Origin: CAWHMN01 sp051001135
Lineage (GTDB): Bacteria; Acidobacteriota; Terriglobia; Terriglobales; Acidobacteriaceae
DNA: 64,000 bases
Reading direction: 5' to 3'
Assembly: GCA_051001135.1 (NCBI GenBank)
Contig: JBPCNO010000107.1
Span: forward strand, 13,176-77,175
Part shown: positions 41,706 to 52,485 of the stretch, piece after piece
Layout of the letters: each line of letters begins with the position of its first letter
Numbering within the stretch: the first letter of the stretch is position 1
The notes under the pieces: generated by a model
Databases searched by the model: none
Told to the model about the DNA's origin: nothing
Seen by the model: the letters and a program-made list of their open reading frames with translations, nothing else
Translations under genes and position numbers: made by a program

Positions 41706-42643
41706 ATGAATGCTTGGCGGATGGCCCTTCGAGCTGAAAGTAAGGGCAAAGATCTGAGACCGGAGTGCGAGGACGAGGGAGTAGCGGTTGTAACATTTGC
41801 CGGCATTCAAAACGTGGATTTGACCGGATATAACGAGAAGCATAAGCCACCCGGCTGGGCTCTGAAAGGGTCCGCCCCAGGTAGCATGATCAACTTCGCT
41901 TGGCGAATTCGCGGAGGAGATCTGATCTACGTGCGCGACTCCATGACGAACAATCTGATGGTTGCATACGGCGACGTACAGGGGAGATTGGGAGCGCTTG
42001 CATATCGTTTCGATCCGCACTCGACGATTCACGACAACAAGGGCAACGTGTGGCGTCACAAGATAGATGTAAAGTGGGACAGCACTTTTAACCCATTTTC
42101 ATACGATGATCGGTCACCGAACACTTCCGTCCTGAAAATCAATGATAGGGAGCTACTAGACTTTAGCGCCCCAGCAGATCTGCGAGACTCCAACCGGAGA
42201 GAACGGGAAGGCCCATCATATAAGCAATCGTCTATTCTTGAAGATCCCTATCACCGTTACACCCCCGCCATGCTCAAGATCATTACGCCGAAGCACAAGA
42301 CCCTCGCAAAGGACTTCATAGCGTGGCTGGCAGCTACTCATGGGAGCAGGAAGGGATCGATCTGCATTTCCGCCTCGGCAGCATCGAGGTTTTGGCCGAG
42401 CTCAAAGTTGCCTATGGTGGCAATACACGGCATGCCATCAGAGAGGCTTTGGGGCAGATTCTTGAGTACAACCATTATCCAAGGAGGCAAGGCCATGACC
42501 ATTGGCTGCTTGTGCTTGACAGCGAGCCGCAGCGAGATGATCGAGTGTTCGTAGAGCGCTTACGCGAGAAACGTAAGCTTCCGTTGACACTCGGCTGGAA
42601 AACGCAGGATGGCTTCACTTTTCATCCACACTGGCCTTGCTAA
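41706..42643 (+). pseudogene. PUA/EVE-like domain fused to a PD-(D/E)XK nuclease, split by a frameshift
   Basis: Frame 1 (41706 to about 42350) encodes a PUA/EVE-like domain: GVAVVTFAGIQNVDLTGYNE, FAWRIRGGDLIYVRDS, VWRHKIDVKWDSTFNP. After WLAATHG it must move to another frame, which continues YSWEQEGIDLHFRLGSIEVL AELKVAYGG and EALGQILEYNHYPRRQ to 42643, a PD-(D/E)XK-type nuclease with its ExK. Without the shift, frame 1 ends in nonsense at 42554. Such fusions cut modified DNA. AT content is higher than in the neighbours, suggesting transfer. Confidence 0.7.
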
Positions 42644-42764
42644 AGCATTACATTCCGCCTACTGCCTTGGCGTGATCGCCGCCGCACAACCCGCCCCGCT
42701 ACGGTAAAATAGAACAACAGGCTCCGTATCAACACGTTGCACTCCGTGAGCCCCCTTTTTCCCT

Positions 42765-45431
<2,667 letters not shown>

Positions 45432-45543
45432 GCGGAGCTAAGGATGAATGGATACCCAACGCTGTCATCCATCGGAAAAAAACTGTGAAAAGAAGACGAG
45501 AAGAAACGGTTATCCGCGCAGAGTGTGTGGTTTCAGCGCTCGT

Positions 45544-45936
45544 TCACGCAATTCCTGGCGCGACTGCCTCTCGTCTTGCCGGCAGAAGCGCTAACAGGAC
45601 GACTCCGATCGCAAGGAATATGATCACATCAGTAAAGTTCCTGTGGAGGCCGTGAATCCAGGCTTCCACGGTTTGAATAGCCATCACCACGGCATGGGAG
45701 ATGTTCCACCAAGCTGCTAGAGCAATCATCGAGCGATGCTCAGATGGTCTCCTTGCGGCCACGAGTAGAAAGATCCCGACCGGAACAAAGAAGCTCAGAA
45801 ACATCGGCTCGACCTCGTTCTTCCGCTCCAAAAGCCAGCTGGAATGCCGCAGATCCATATATAGAAAATAAATTAGGGAAAGATTCAACAGCCCCACGAT
45901 CACCAGGACGATCTGTGTTAGGCGTTCTCTTTTCAC
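45544..45936 (-). CDS. small four-span membrane protein (DUF6632-like)
   Basis: 130 residues: MKRERLTQIVLVIVGLLNLS, then three more spans including MFLSFFVPVGIFLLVAARRP and VIIFLAIGVVLLALLPA, with SEHRSMIALAAWWNISHAVV between. It looks like the DUF6632 family by memory; function unknown. GTG start with GAGG upstream. It lies inside the low-GC segment bounded by two copies of the gyrA 3' end. Confidence 0.75.
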   Translation of the reverse strand: MKRERLTQIVLVIVGLLNLSLIYFLYMDLRHSSWLLERKNEVEPMFLSFFVPVGIFLLVAARRPSEHRSMIALAAWWNISHAVVMAIQTVEAWIHGLHRNFTDVIIFLAIGVVLLALLPARREAVAPGIA

Positions 45937-46183
45937 ATTGACCTCATTTGAGCGAATTTTGTTGCTAGCGCAGCAGCGGCTCTCGCCGAGGATTCACAAA
46001 CTGGCACACAGGAAAGCAAAACAAAATCTGCAATGACGCTGCTGATCCATCGCGTGGAGATACTCAAACCACAGTCAACTATCGTGAACAGGCGATTACG
46101 CTCATCGACCCTGCCGTTCGCGGTCGGCACGATGGGCTCCAAAGACATGGATCCTTCGAGTACATTTTTGAGCAATCTCGTGG
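45937..46183. other. gap inside the gyrA-flanked segment
   Basis: An 80-codon minus frame (45933-46175) spans it but has no start signal, an ordinary soluble composition and no recognisable family. I see no other element. Confidence 0.4.
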
Positions 46184-46639
46184 TTAAGAAGAAGAGATCC
46201 CAGCTTGCCGTTGGCGGACGATCCGCTCCGAACTTACGGCGGCTTCAACCCCTGACCAAGTCCACGCCTTCCAGATGATGACCGAGGTGCACACCGTTTC
46301 GATCGTCCCGAAGAAAACGTACGATGGAAACATTTGCTCGTGCCAGGCACCGGTGGCCAGAGGGAAAACGAATTGCATCGAAACGACGGCTAAAGTTTCA
46401 ATGCCACCGGCAGCGATATTCGCCAGCCGATTCGCTCCAAACGGAAGCAGTCGAGACGCCAGGATCATGGCGATGGGTATTTCCATCAAGACCGCGGACC
46501 CCAGCAGAGCCCACTGTGGGAGATGTGGTGCTGGATCTTTCGAGCCAACAATAAAGAACAGGGCAAGCACGTCCGCATACAGGTAGTTCAATAACGCGAA
46601 GAGCCACAATAGGGACAACCGCTCCTTTGTGTCATGCAT
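46184..46639 (-). CDS. four-span membrane protein (DUF6326-like)
   Basis: 151 residues beginning MHDTKERLSLLWLFALLNYL, then spans around ADVLALFFIVG, ALLGSAVLMEIPIAMILASR, IAAGGIETLAVVSMQFVFPL and YVFFGTIETVCTSVIIWKAW. It resembles DUF6326 membrane proteins from memory. A strong GCAGGAGG precedes the ATG. Second gene of the inserted segment after gyrA. Confidence 0.78.
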   Translation of the reverse strand: MHDTKERLSLLWLFALLNYLYADVLALFFIVGSKDPAPHLPQWALLGSAVLMEIPIAMILASRLLPFGANRLANIAAGGIETLAVVSMQFVFPLATGAWHEQMFPSYVFFGTIETVCTSVIIWKAWTWSGVEAAVSSERIVRQRQAGISSS

Positions 46640-46772
46640 GCCAACCTCCTGCGGAATAGATACGGTCCGGCGGCAGAATAGATTCAGATCGTGGACTCGG
46701 CACAGATATTATGAACCCGGCGTGAGCCAGGTTTTGCCAGCATTATGTCATTTGTTTGTCACGTTCGATCCT

Positions 46773-46932
46773 GATCATCCGCATCGACACCAAGACCATC
46801 CGCGCCGCCGGCCGTTCCACCCAGGGCGTCAAGCTCCTCAACCTCGAAGACGAAGACAAGGTCGCCGCTGCCGTCGTCATCCCGCCTGAAGAAGCGAAGG
46901 CCGAACTCGAAAACGGCACGCTTCTGCAATAA
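46773..46932 (+). pseudogene. detached gyrA 3' end
   Basis: Encodes IIRIDTKTIRAAGRSTQGVK ... AELENGTLLQ and ends TAA. No start codon belongs to it and upstream sequence is unrelated. Its silent divergence from the resident gyrA end shows it comes from a functional gyrA of a close relative, or is the old end displaced by such a sequence. Confidence 0.9.
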
Positions 46933-46956
46933 GTACCGGTCGCTGCTACGAATCCC

Positions 46957-47031
46957 GGGTGCCCCATCCTAAGCATCCGGGGTCCCCGGCGCGCGGTCTT
47001 TGCGTGCTGGGGTGGGGAAGCGAAGGGTGGG
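46957..47031 (+). repeat. family A repeat, long nested form
   Basis: Outer arms CCCCATCCTAAGC and GCGAAGGGTGGG enclose a GC-rich inner module CCGGGGTCCCCGG ... GCTGGGGTGG. Confidence 0.8.
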
Positions 47032-47062
47032 TTCGTCGCGGATGCCGGCCTCCCCCCAACCC

Positions 47063-47129
47063 GGGTGCCCCATTCTTCGTGCCTCGCATCCGCTTCGACA
47101 AACCAAATTCCGGAGCGCAAAGGGTGGGG
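47063..47129 (+). repeat. family A repeat, CTTCG-type centre
   Basis: CCCCATTCTTCGTGCCTCGC ... CCGGAGCGCAAAGGGTGGGG; nearly the same as the copies at 506 and 51339. Confidence 0.8.
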
Positions 47130-47153
47130 TCCCTCTTCCCCCGCCACAGACCC

Positions 47154-47228
47154 GGGTGCCCCATTCTGAGCATCCGGGATCCCGGGCGCGCGGTCTTTGC
47201 ATGCTGGGGTGGGGAAGCGAAGGGTGGG
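47154..47228 (+). repeat. family A repeat, long nested form with altered inner palindrome
   Basis: As at 46957, but the inner palindrome is CCGGGATCCCGG rather than CCGGGGTCCCCGG, so pairing is kept. Together the three copies fill most of the 46933-47308 gap, which has no gene. Confidence 0.8.
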
Positions 47229-47308
47229 ATGATGCGAAACTCCCGTCCTCTTCGAATTTCATCTCCGCCGCTACCTCGCCGCAATTCACGGACTGACAGG
47301 CGATCCAC

Positions 47309-48040
47309 CTAACCCTCCACACTGGCGCTGCTCCCACCCCTGGCGATCGCCGGCATCTTGGCAGCCACCCCAATCAGCCAGACAAAACTGACAAAGCGAG
47401 CCACCGGAATGAACATCGCGGCCCGCCAGGTCAGCAGCGTAAACGTGGACAACTCCGCTGCCACCGCGATGACAACACCCAGCCACACCAGCCACTTCGG
47501 CAAGAGCCGATAGAAGCCGCTGGGAATGGAAACGCCCGCCAGCAACAGCCCTAGTGGAACCGCGAATCCCGGACCACCCGCCGCGAAGCTCAGCAGTTGC
47601 AGCGCCCGCACCCCTCCAGCCGATTGCGCGATGCCTGGAGTCGAGAGCGCCCACCCCGCCAGCGCGGAAACCATGAGCAGAATCGACGCGCTCGTTCCGC
47701 CGAACCACGCGATCCATACGCCTGCCGCGCGGACCCGGTGGAAACGCAGCAGACTGACCACGGTCGCGGTGAAAATCCCCAGCGGAATCGCCGACGCGAA
47801 CTCGAAGAACGAACCCCAGCGGATCGCACCGCCATACTGCGCCACATAGCGGACCGCTTTCTCTACCGGCTCAAACGGTAGAGGGAAGGCGCTGGGCGGG
47901 GCCATCATCAGCCCGGACACTATCCCTGCGATCACCAGAGCGATATAGATCAGGGCCATCAGCAGCAGAGGCGGCCCCTGGTGGCACCGCGGATATGCTT
48001 GCGACTGCGGATTGAAATGAGGAGTCGACATAGTAGACAT
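47309..48040 (-). CDS. polytopic membrane protein, unknown function (DUF4386-like)
   Basis: About 243 residues with six to seven spans (LMALIYIALVIAGIVSGLMM, SFFEFASAIPLGIFTATVVS, WFGGTSASILLMVSALAGWA, LVWLGVVIAVAAELSTFTLL). The ATG at 48040 is a guess among three close Met codons; none has a good ribosome site. A MarR-type regulator is divergent only about 47 bases away, so it probably controls this gene. Confidence 0.75.
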   Translation of the reverse strand: MSTMSTPHFNPQSQAYPRCHQGPPLLLMALIYIALVIAGIVSGLMMAPPSAFPLPFEPVEKAVRYVAQYGGAIRWGSFFEFASAIPLGIFTATVVSLLRFHRVRAAGVWIAWFGGTSASILLMVSALAGWALSTPGIAQSAGGVRALQLLSFAAGGPGFAVPLGLLLAGVSIPSGFYRLLPKWLVWLGVVIAVAAELSTFTLLTWRAAMFIPVARFVSFVWLIGVAAKMPAIARGGSSASVEG

Positions 48041-48087
48041 GTAATCATTCAATAATGTAACGGTTAGCTTGTGCAATAGTATCTGCT
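48041..48087. promoter_or_regulatory. divergent promoter region with imperfect dyad
   Basis: The short AT-rich gap between the membrane-protein gene and marR contains GTAATCATTCAATAATGTAA, a loose inverted repeat (GTAA-CATT against AATG-TTAC). It is a plausible MarR site; the dyad is not perfect. Confidence 0.4.
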
Positions 48088-48612
48088 ATGAAGAAAAATT
48101 CGCTGGAAGGCCCCGTCGCCTTCCTCCTGGCGCAGATCGGCTCACACGCGGCACGCCAGTTCGCTGCGCGCCTGGCGCCCATGAAGCTCACCCCTCCCCA
48201 TGCCGGCATTCTGCGGATACTCACTCAGTTCCCCAGCAGGAGCCAGCGCGAGCTCGCGGCCATGCTGCACATGCATGCCAGCCGCCTGGTCGCCATCGTG
48301 GACGAACTGGAGTCGCTCGGGCTGGTCCTGAGACAGGGAAATGCCGGCGACCGGCGCAGCTACTCACTGCACATTACGGAAAAGGGGCGGGAAGCGTTTC
48401 TCGCCATCGGCCAGATCGGCCGGCAGCACAACGACGCACTCTGCGCCTCGCTCAACAAGCAGGAACGGGAGCAGCTCTTACACCTGCTGCAGCGCATCGC
48501 CGATGAACAGGGTCTGACGCGCGGAGTGCATCCCGGGTTCAGCCGCCTGGGTGAAAAGGGCAGGCAGCGCGGTGGCGCGCATATTTCGGCGGAGGACTCT
48601 CCCGACACCTGA
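48088..48612 (+). CDS. MarR family transcriptional regulator
   Basis: 174 residues: FLLAQIGSHAARQFAARLAP, the HTH in LTPPHAGILRILTQFPSRSQ RELAAMLHMHASRLVAIVDE, and the wing LVLRQGNAGDRRSYSLHITE. MarR proteins bind as dimers and release DNA on ligand binding. The divergent membrane-protein gene is the likely target. Confidence 0.93.
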   Translation: MKKNSLEGPVAFLLAQIGSHAARQFAARLAPMKLTPPHAGILRILTQFPSRSQRELAAMLHMHASRLVAIVDELESLGLVLRQGNAGDRRSYSLHITEKGREAFLAIGQIGRQHNDALCASLNKQEREQLLHLLQRIADEQGLTRGVHPGFSRLGEKGRQRGGAHISAEDSPDT

Positions 48613-48646
48613 GATGCTGCCGCCGGTTCGTGACCAAAGCTACCGC

Positions 48647-49315
48647 TTATGCTTCGATCTCGACCGAGTCCCCCACTTTCTTCATCATCTCGAAACGCAT
48701 CCCGTGTTCCGCGAAGTGCTTCTGGAACGTCGCATACCGCTGGTCGATGAAGAAGTCCCGCGCCTGCCCGTCGTGCAGCGGAACGATCTGCCGCGGCTTC
48801 ATCTGCGCCGCGAACGCCGCCGCCTGCAGCTCCGTCGCCCAGGGCGCCATCACCGGCAGCGCCAGCACCCGTGTCCCAGCCCGCGCAAACAGGCTCTCGT
48901 CAAACGAGTCTCCCGGATTCAGGAACGCTCCGTTGAGCAGATAAGCCGTGTTCTGTGGCGGCTGCGAGCCCAGAATCCAGGCGTGCGGCGCATCCATCGC
49001 CGTCACCTCAAACCCGCCCACCGCACGCGTGCCCGTCTCGAAGATCGAAGCCGTCATCTGCTTGGCCGCCATCTGCGCCTCGACCTCCGCATTGGTGAGT
49101 ACCACGGCCGCGGGGTTGCGCGCGACGATCTGCGTCAGAGCATCCCACTCCAGGTGATCCGGATGTCCATGCGTAACGATGATCGCCGTCAGATCGAGAA
49201 ACTGCTCCGGCGACACCCTCTTCTCCACGAACGAAAACTTCCCAGGATCGAACAGAAGCTTGTCCCGTCCCTCTTCCACCAGCAGACATGAATGTATGTA
49301 TTTGGAGATGCGCAT
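48647..49315 (-). CDS. metallo-beta-lactamase-fold hydrolase (UlaG-like)
   Basis: 222 residues with the metal motif VTHGHPDHLEWDAL, MDAPHAWILG, FLNPGDSFDESLF and IVPLHDGQARDFF. These fit the small UlaG/YtnP-type branch of the fold. The substrate is unknown. I use the ATG at 49315 with AGGACGGA upstream; a GTG precedes it by one codon. Confidence 0.88.
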   Translation of the reverse strand: MRISKYIHSCLLVEEGRDKLLFDPGKFSFVEKRVSPEQFLDLTAIIVTHGHPDHLEWDALTQIVARNPAAVVLTNAEVEAQMAAKQMTASIFETGTRAVGGFEVTAMDAPHAWILGSQPPQNTAYLLNGAFLNPGDSFDESLFARAGTRVLALPVMAPWATELQAAAFAAQMKPRQIVPLHDGQARDFFIDQRYATFQKHFAEHGMRFEMMKKVGDSVEIEA

Positions 49316-49421
49316 CACGTATCCGTCCTGTCCGGAACACTGCCGCCTCGTCGTCCGTCCCGAGTCATCTAGATGCGGAGTTTGCGCAGGTATACGCCAG
49401 GACGCCTGACACAGCGGCTCG

Positions 49422-50186
49422 TCAACTTCCCTTTTTCAGACCCTGCTGCAGCCCTTCCTGGTTCCGCCGGATCACCCAGTAACATTCGCAGGTACAGGCC
49501 TCCAACTGCGTCCGGTTCACCACGTGAATCGAACCCCGGTGCAGCGCAATCCCTCCGTTCTGCTCCAGCTCACCCAGCACGCCGGTCAGCACCGGCCGGC
49601 TGCATCCCAGCAGGGACGCCAGGAACTCGTGCGTCACCACAAAATCGCCCGCCGAGGTGCGATCGAGCGTGGTCAGCATCCATCGCGCGCAGCGCTGGCG
49701 CAGCGAGTGCAGACCGTTGCAGGATCCGGTCCGCAACGCATGGATCAGCAGCGAGTGCGAGTACCGCGTCAGCGCCTGGTGGAAGCTGCCGTTGTGCCGG
49801 ATCTCGTCTTCCACATAGCCAACATCGACGACCAGCCCCTCGCCGCCCACCGCCACCATCGTCTGGCACGGCATGGTCGGCGCTCCCATGCTGGCGGAGA
49901 TCCACGACGCTCCCTCGCGCCCCACCGTGGCGGACTCGATCGTCCGGCCATCCTCCATCACCGTCAGCATGCACAACACCGCGTTCTCCGGAAAGTAGAT
50001 CTGCCGGATATGCGCCTCCGGATGGTAGAGAATCTCCTGCACGCGAAAGGTGACCAGTTTCAGGTGTGGCCCCAACCGCTGCAGCGCTTCCGGGTCCAGA
50101 TGGCTGAGAAGCTGGTTCGCGCTCGCCTCCGGCTGCGGAGAAGACATGCTCTCGTTGTCATGCGGTCCCTGCATATGCAGCGCCAT
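49422..50186 (-). CDS. Crp/Fnr-type transcriptional regulator
   Basis: 254 residues from the ATG at 50186 (strong GGAGGAAAA upstream). N-terminal cyclic-nucleotide-binding fold: LLSHLDPEALQRLGPHLKLV, ILYHPEAHIRQIYFPENAVL, ATVGREGASW. C-terminal HTH: FVVTHEFLASLLGCSRPVLT. The phosphate-binding RxS of true CRP is not obvious and there is no Fnr cysteine cluster, so the signal is unknown. A Cys-rich tail (LEACTCECYW) ends the protein. Confidence 0.9.
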   Translation of the reverse strand: MALHMQGPHDNESMSSPQPEASANQLLSHLDPEALQRLGPHLKLVTFRVQEILYHPEAHIRQIYFPENAVLCMLTVMEDGRTIESATVGREGASWISASMGAPTMPCQTMVAVGGEGLVVDVGYVEDEIRHNGSFHQALTRYSHSLLIHALRTGSCNGLHSLRQRCARWMLTTLDRTSAGDFVVTHEFLASLLGCSRPVLTGVLGELEQNGGIALHRGSIHVVNRTQLEACTCECYWVIRRNQEGLQQGLKKGS

Positions 50187-50261
50187 CGATTTTCCTCCAT
50201 CGCAGCCGCAAACTACACCCTCCACTCTACCCCGCGCAATCAAAACTCCAGCCACAGGCCC

Positions 50262-50294
50262 GGGTGCCCCATCCTGAGCGCAGCGAAAGGTGGG
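50262..50294 (+). repeat. family A repeat, short form
   Basis: CCCCATCCTGAGCGCAGCGAAAGGTGGG. Confidence 0.7.
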
Positions 50295-50338
50295 ATTGGA
50301 ATGGAGAGCGAGCGGTGGGGTTTCCCCTCATTCACCTT

Positions 50339-50410
50339 GTCATCCTGAGCGAAGCGCGGAGCGCGCAGTCGGCGCGTTGACCCTGGGCATCGCAGTCGAC
50401 GGACCTGCGT
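50339..50410 (+). repeat. family B repeat abutting a gene end
   Basis: GTCATCCTGAGCGAAGCGCG ... CGCAGTCGACGGACCTGCGT; it ends on the stop codon of the adjacent minus-strand gene. Confidence 0.65.
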
Positions 50411-52236
50411 CAGCGGTTCCCCGATCGTGCCGCCGCTGCTCCCACCCGGCACACCGACACCGCCGCATTCCGGTATGGACACACCAGCCCCGCCGCCGCC
50501 GGATTCTCCTCGACCACCCAGTCCACGCCATACTCCCGCCGCAGCCGCTCGAAGTCCTTCACGCCAAAGTGCGTCCATCCCGCCTGCGCCTGCTGCTGCC
50601 GTTGCCACTCCGGCGCCAGCTCAGGGAACATCGACACCGCGCCGCTGTCCTTCACGCCATCCGCCAGCGCGCTGCGCTCCGCCACCGCCCGGAAGCCATG
50701 CGTGTCATTCAGCCGCAGATACACCGGGTTCAGCGCAAACACCGCATCCTTGGGCGTGTTCCCCCGGATCCAGAAGAAAGCCTGGAGCCACGGATTGTCC
50801 GCCGCTTGCCCCGTGGGCCATTCCACCTGAGCGCTGTGCGGATAGTCTGCGTGCGCCAGCAGATACATGCCCGTACCTAGCGGCACAAACAGCGCCAGCC
50901 ACCGCCATACGCGTTGCTTCAATACGAACTCGCCCAGCACTCCACCTAGAAAGAGGAAGAGAAAGAGATAGATCAGGTGAAAGGAACGCATGGGCTGCAG
51001 CCGTGCCCAGTAGTCGAACTGGTGGGTCGAGCCCAGCACTACCGCATACGCAATCGACGCACCTGCAAACGGCATCAGCGCACCGATGATCGTGCGGAAC
51101 GGCCGCAGCGTACCCCGCAACGGCCAACGTCCCAGCCCATACAGGATGGCCAGCGGAGCGAACACGCCCACCCATTCAAACCAGTGCCATTGAAAGACGA
51201 ACAGGAATGGTCTGTTGTACAGTGCCTCGCGATATGCGCCCTGCGCCGCCCCTAGCGGGAACGCCTTCGGAAGCGCCAGCGGCACCGCCAGCATCACCAC
51301 CAGCGCCAGCCCCGCCGTGACCACCGCCGCCACCGGCCGGGTGCCCCATTCTTCGCGCCTCGCATCCGCTTCGACAAACCAAATCCCGGAGCGCGAAGGG
51401 TGGGTCCCCTCTCCGTCCGCCACCAATCCGGGTGCCCCATCCTGAGCGGCCGGGGTCCCCGGCGCGCGATCTTTGCGTGCTGGGGTGGGGCAGCGAAGGG
51501 TGGATTTCCCCCCTCTCCGCCGCGCTATCCACCCCTCCGCCTCCGACAACACCACCAGCCCCACCCCATACACCGCCATCAGCGGATGCACCAGCACCGT
51601 CGCCGCCAGCCACGCCAGCGCACTCTTCTTCCGTCCGCCGAAGTACGCCGCAATCGCCAACAGAATCATCGGCGTGGACAGCGATCGCGAATCCAGGTAC
51701 GGATCCATGATCGGCACCGCCGTACCCGCCACCGGTACGCTCATAGTCGCGGCCAGCATCGCTACAGCGCCCCATCGCGCCGCCGCTCCCGCAAAACATA
51801 GGCTCGCCATGCGCCATGCCGCGAACATCAGCGCAAAGATGCCCACCACCTGCCACGCGAAGATCGCCACATCCACCGGCAGATGCAGCAACCGCGCCGA
51901 CCCGCCCGTCAGCCACGCGAACAGAGACAGATGGCTGTGCGCCAGGAAGAACTGCGCATTGAAAGGATAGAGCTGCGGATCGGCCACCCGCTTGATCGCC
52001 GGCAGATAGATCTCCGCATCGTCGGCGCCCAGGTGATACCCGTGCATCAGCACCGCGGCACAGGTCAGCAGCAGCAGCATCGCCGCCCGCCCCGGCATCC
52101 GTCGGGAAGCACGCGGCCTCTCAACCACTACCGCCGAAGCAGTCATAGCGCCGACCGGTACCTCGAATTCCACTGCGGTGCGGTCCAGAACCTGGTCGGA
52201 GGCGTAGCCCAGCGGCGTGAGCGCCAGGTCTGTCAC
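50410..52236 (-). CDS. polytopic membrane protein with two in-frame repeat insertions
   Basis: 608 residues with about ten spans and a C-terminal soluble domain (VFALNPVYLRLNDTHGFRAV, YGVDWVVEENPAAAGLVCP), as in uncharacterised bacterial membrane transferases. Between spans, roughly residues 245-300, a non-hydrophobic stretch (CPTPARKDRAPGTPAAQDGA, GIWFVEADARREEWGTRP) is the literal translation of two family A repeats (51339-51404 and 51430-51503), yet the frame stays open. The GTG start at 52236 has GAGG close by. Function unknown. Confidence 0.78.
   Translation of the reverse strand: MTDLALTPLGYASDQVLDRTAVEFEVPVGAMTASAVVVERPRASRRMPGRAAMLLLLTCAAVLMHGYHLGADDAEIYLPAIKRVADPQLYPFNAQFFLAHSHLSLFAWLTGGSARLLHLPVDVAIFAWQVVGIFALMFAAWRMASLCFAGAAARWGAVAMLAATMSVPVAGTAVPIMDPYLDSRSLSTPMILLAIAAYFGGRKKSALAWLAATVLVHPLMAVYGVGLVVLSEAEGWIARRRGGKSTLRCPTPARKDRAPGTPAAQDGAPGLVADGEGTHPSRSGIWFVEADARREEWGTRPVAAVVTAGLALVVMLAVPLALPKAFPLGAAQGAYREALYNRPFLFVFQWHWFEWVGVFAPLAILYGLGRWPLRGTLRPFRTIIGALMPFAGASIAYAVVLGSTHQFDYWARLQPMRSFHLIYLFLFLFLGGVLGEFVLKQRVWRWLALFVPLGTGMYLLAHADYPHSAQVEWPTGQAADNPWLQAFFWIRGNTPKDAVFALNPVYLRLNDTHGFRAVAERSALADGVKDSGAVSMFPELAPEWQRQQQAQAGWTHFGVKDFERLRREYGVDWVVEENPAAAGLVCPYRNAAVSVCRVGAAAARSGNR
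51339..51404 (+). repeat. family A repeat inside a coding region (CTTCG type)
   Basis: GGGTGCCCCATTCTTCGCGC ... GCGCGAAGGGTGGG; antisense to the membrane-protein gene. Confidence 0.85.
51430..51503 (+). repeat. family A repeat inside a coding region (long nested form)
   Basis: CCCCATCCTGAGCGGCCGGGG ... GCTGGGGTGGGGCAGCGAAGG; the same nested form as at 46957. Confidence 0.85.
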
Positions 52237-52485
52237 AAACCTCGTCCCCGCAGCCGACAGGGTTGTCCCAGCGTTAGTTTTATGTACAAGCTCTCAGTAT
52301 ACCGCCCGCCCTCCCACGCCCTCAGCGGCGGCTCTCCCGTCCGCAGTTTCTCTGTCTTCTCTATCTCCCCCATTTCCAGCAAATGTCTCCAGCGTTGTTC
52401 ACTTCCCCCGTCGTGTCGAAATCTCCGAACTCAACGAAGTAGGGGCCTTTGAAAACTGCCACATGGTCGACCACCGCGGCATTTG

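Noticed and set aside
45933..46175. 80-codon minus frame inside the gyrA-flanked segment
   Set aside because: No ribosome site, no recognisable fold; probably chance.
46957..47228. Three spaced repeats considered as CRISPR
   Set aside because: The elements are 65-75 bases, imperfect and hairpin-forming, and also occur singly across the window.
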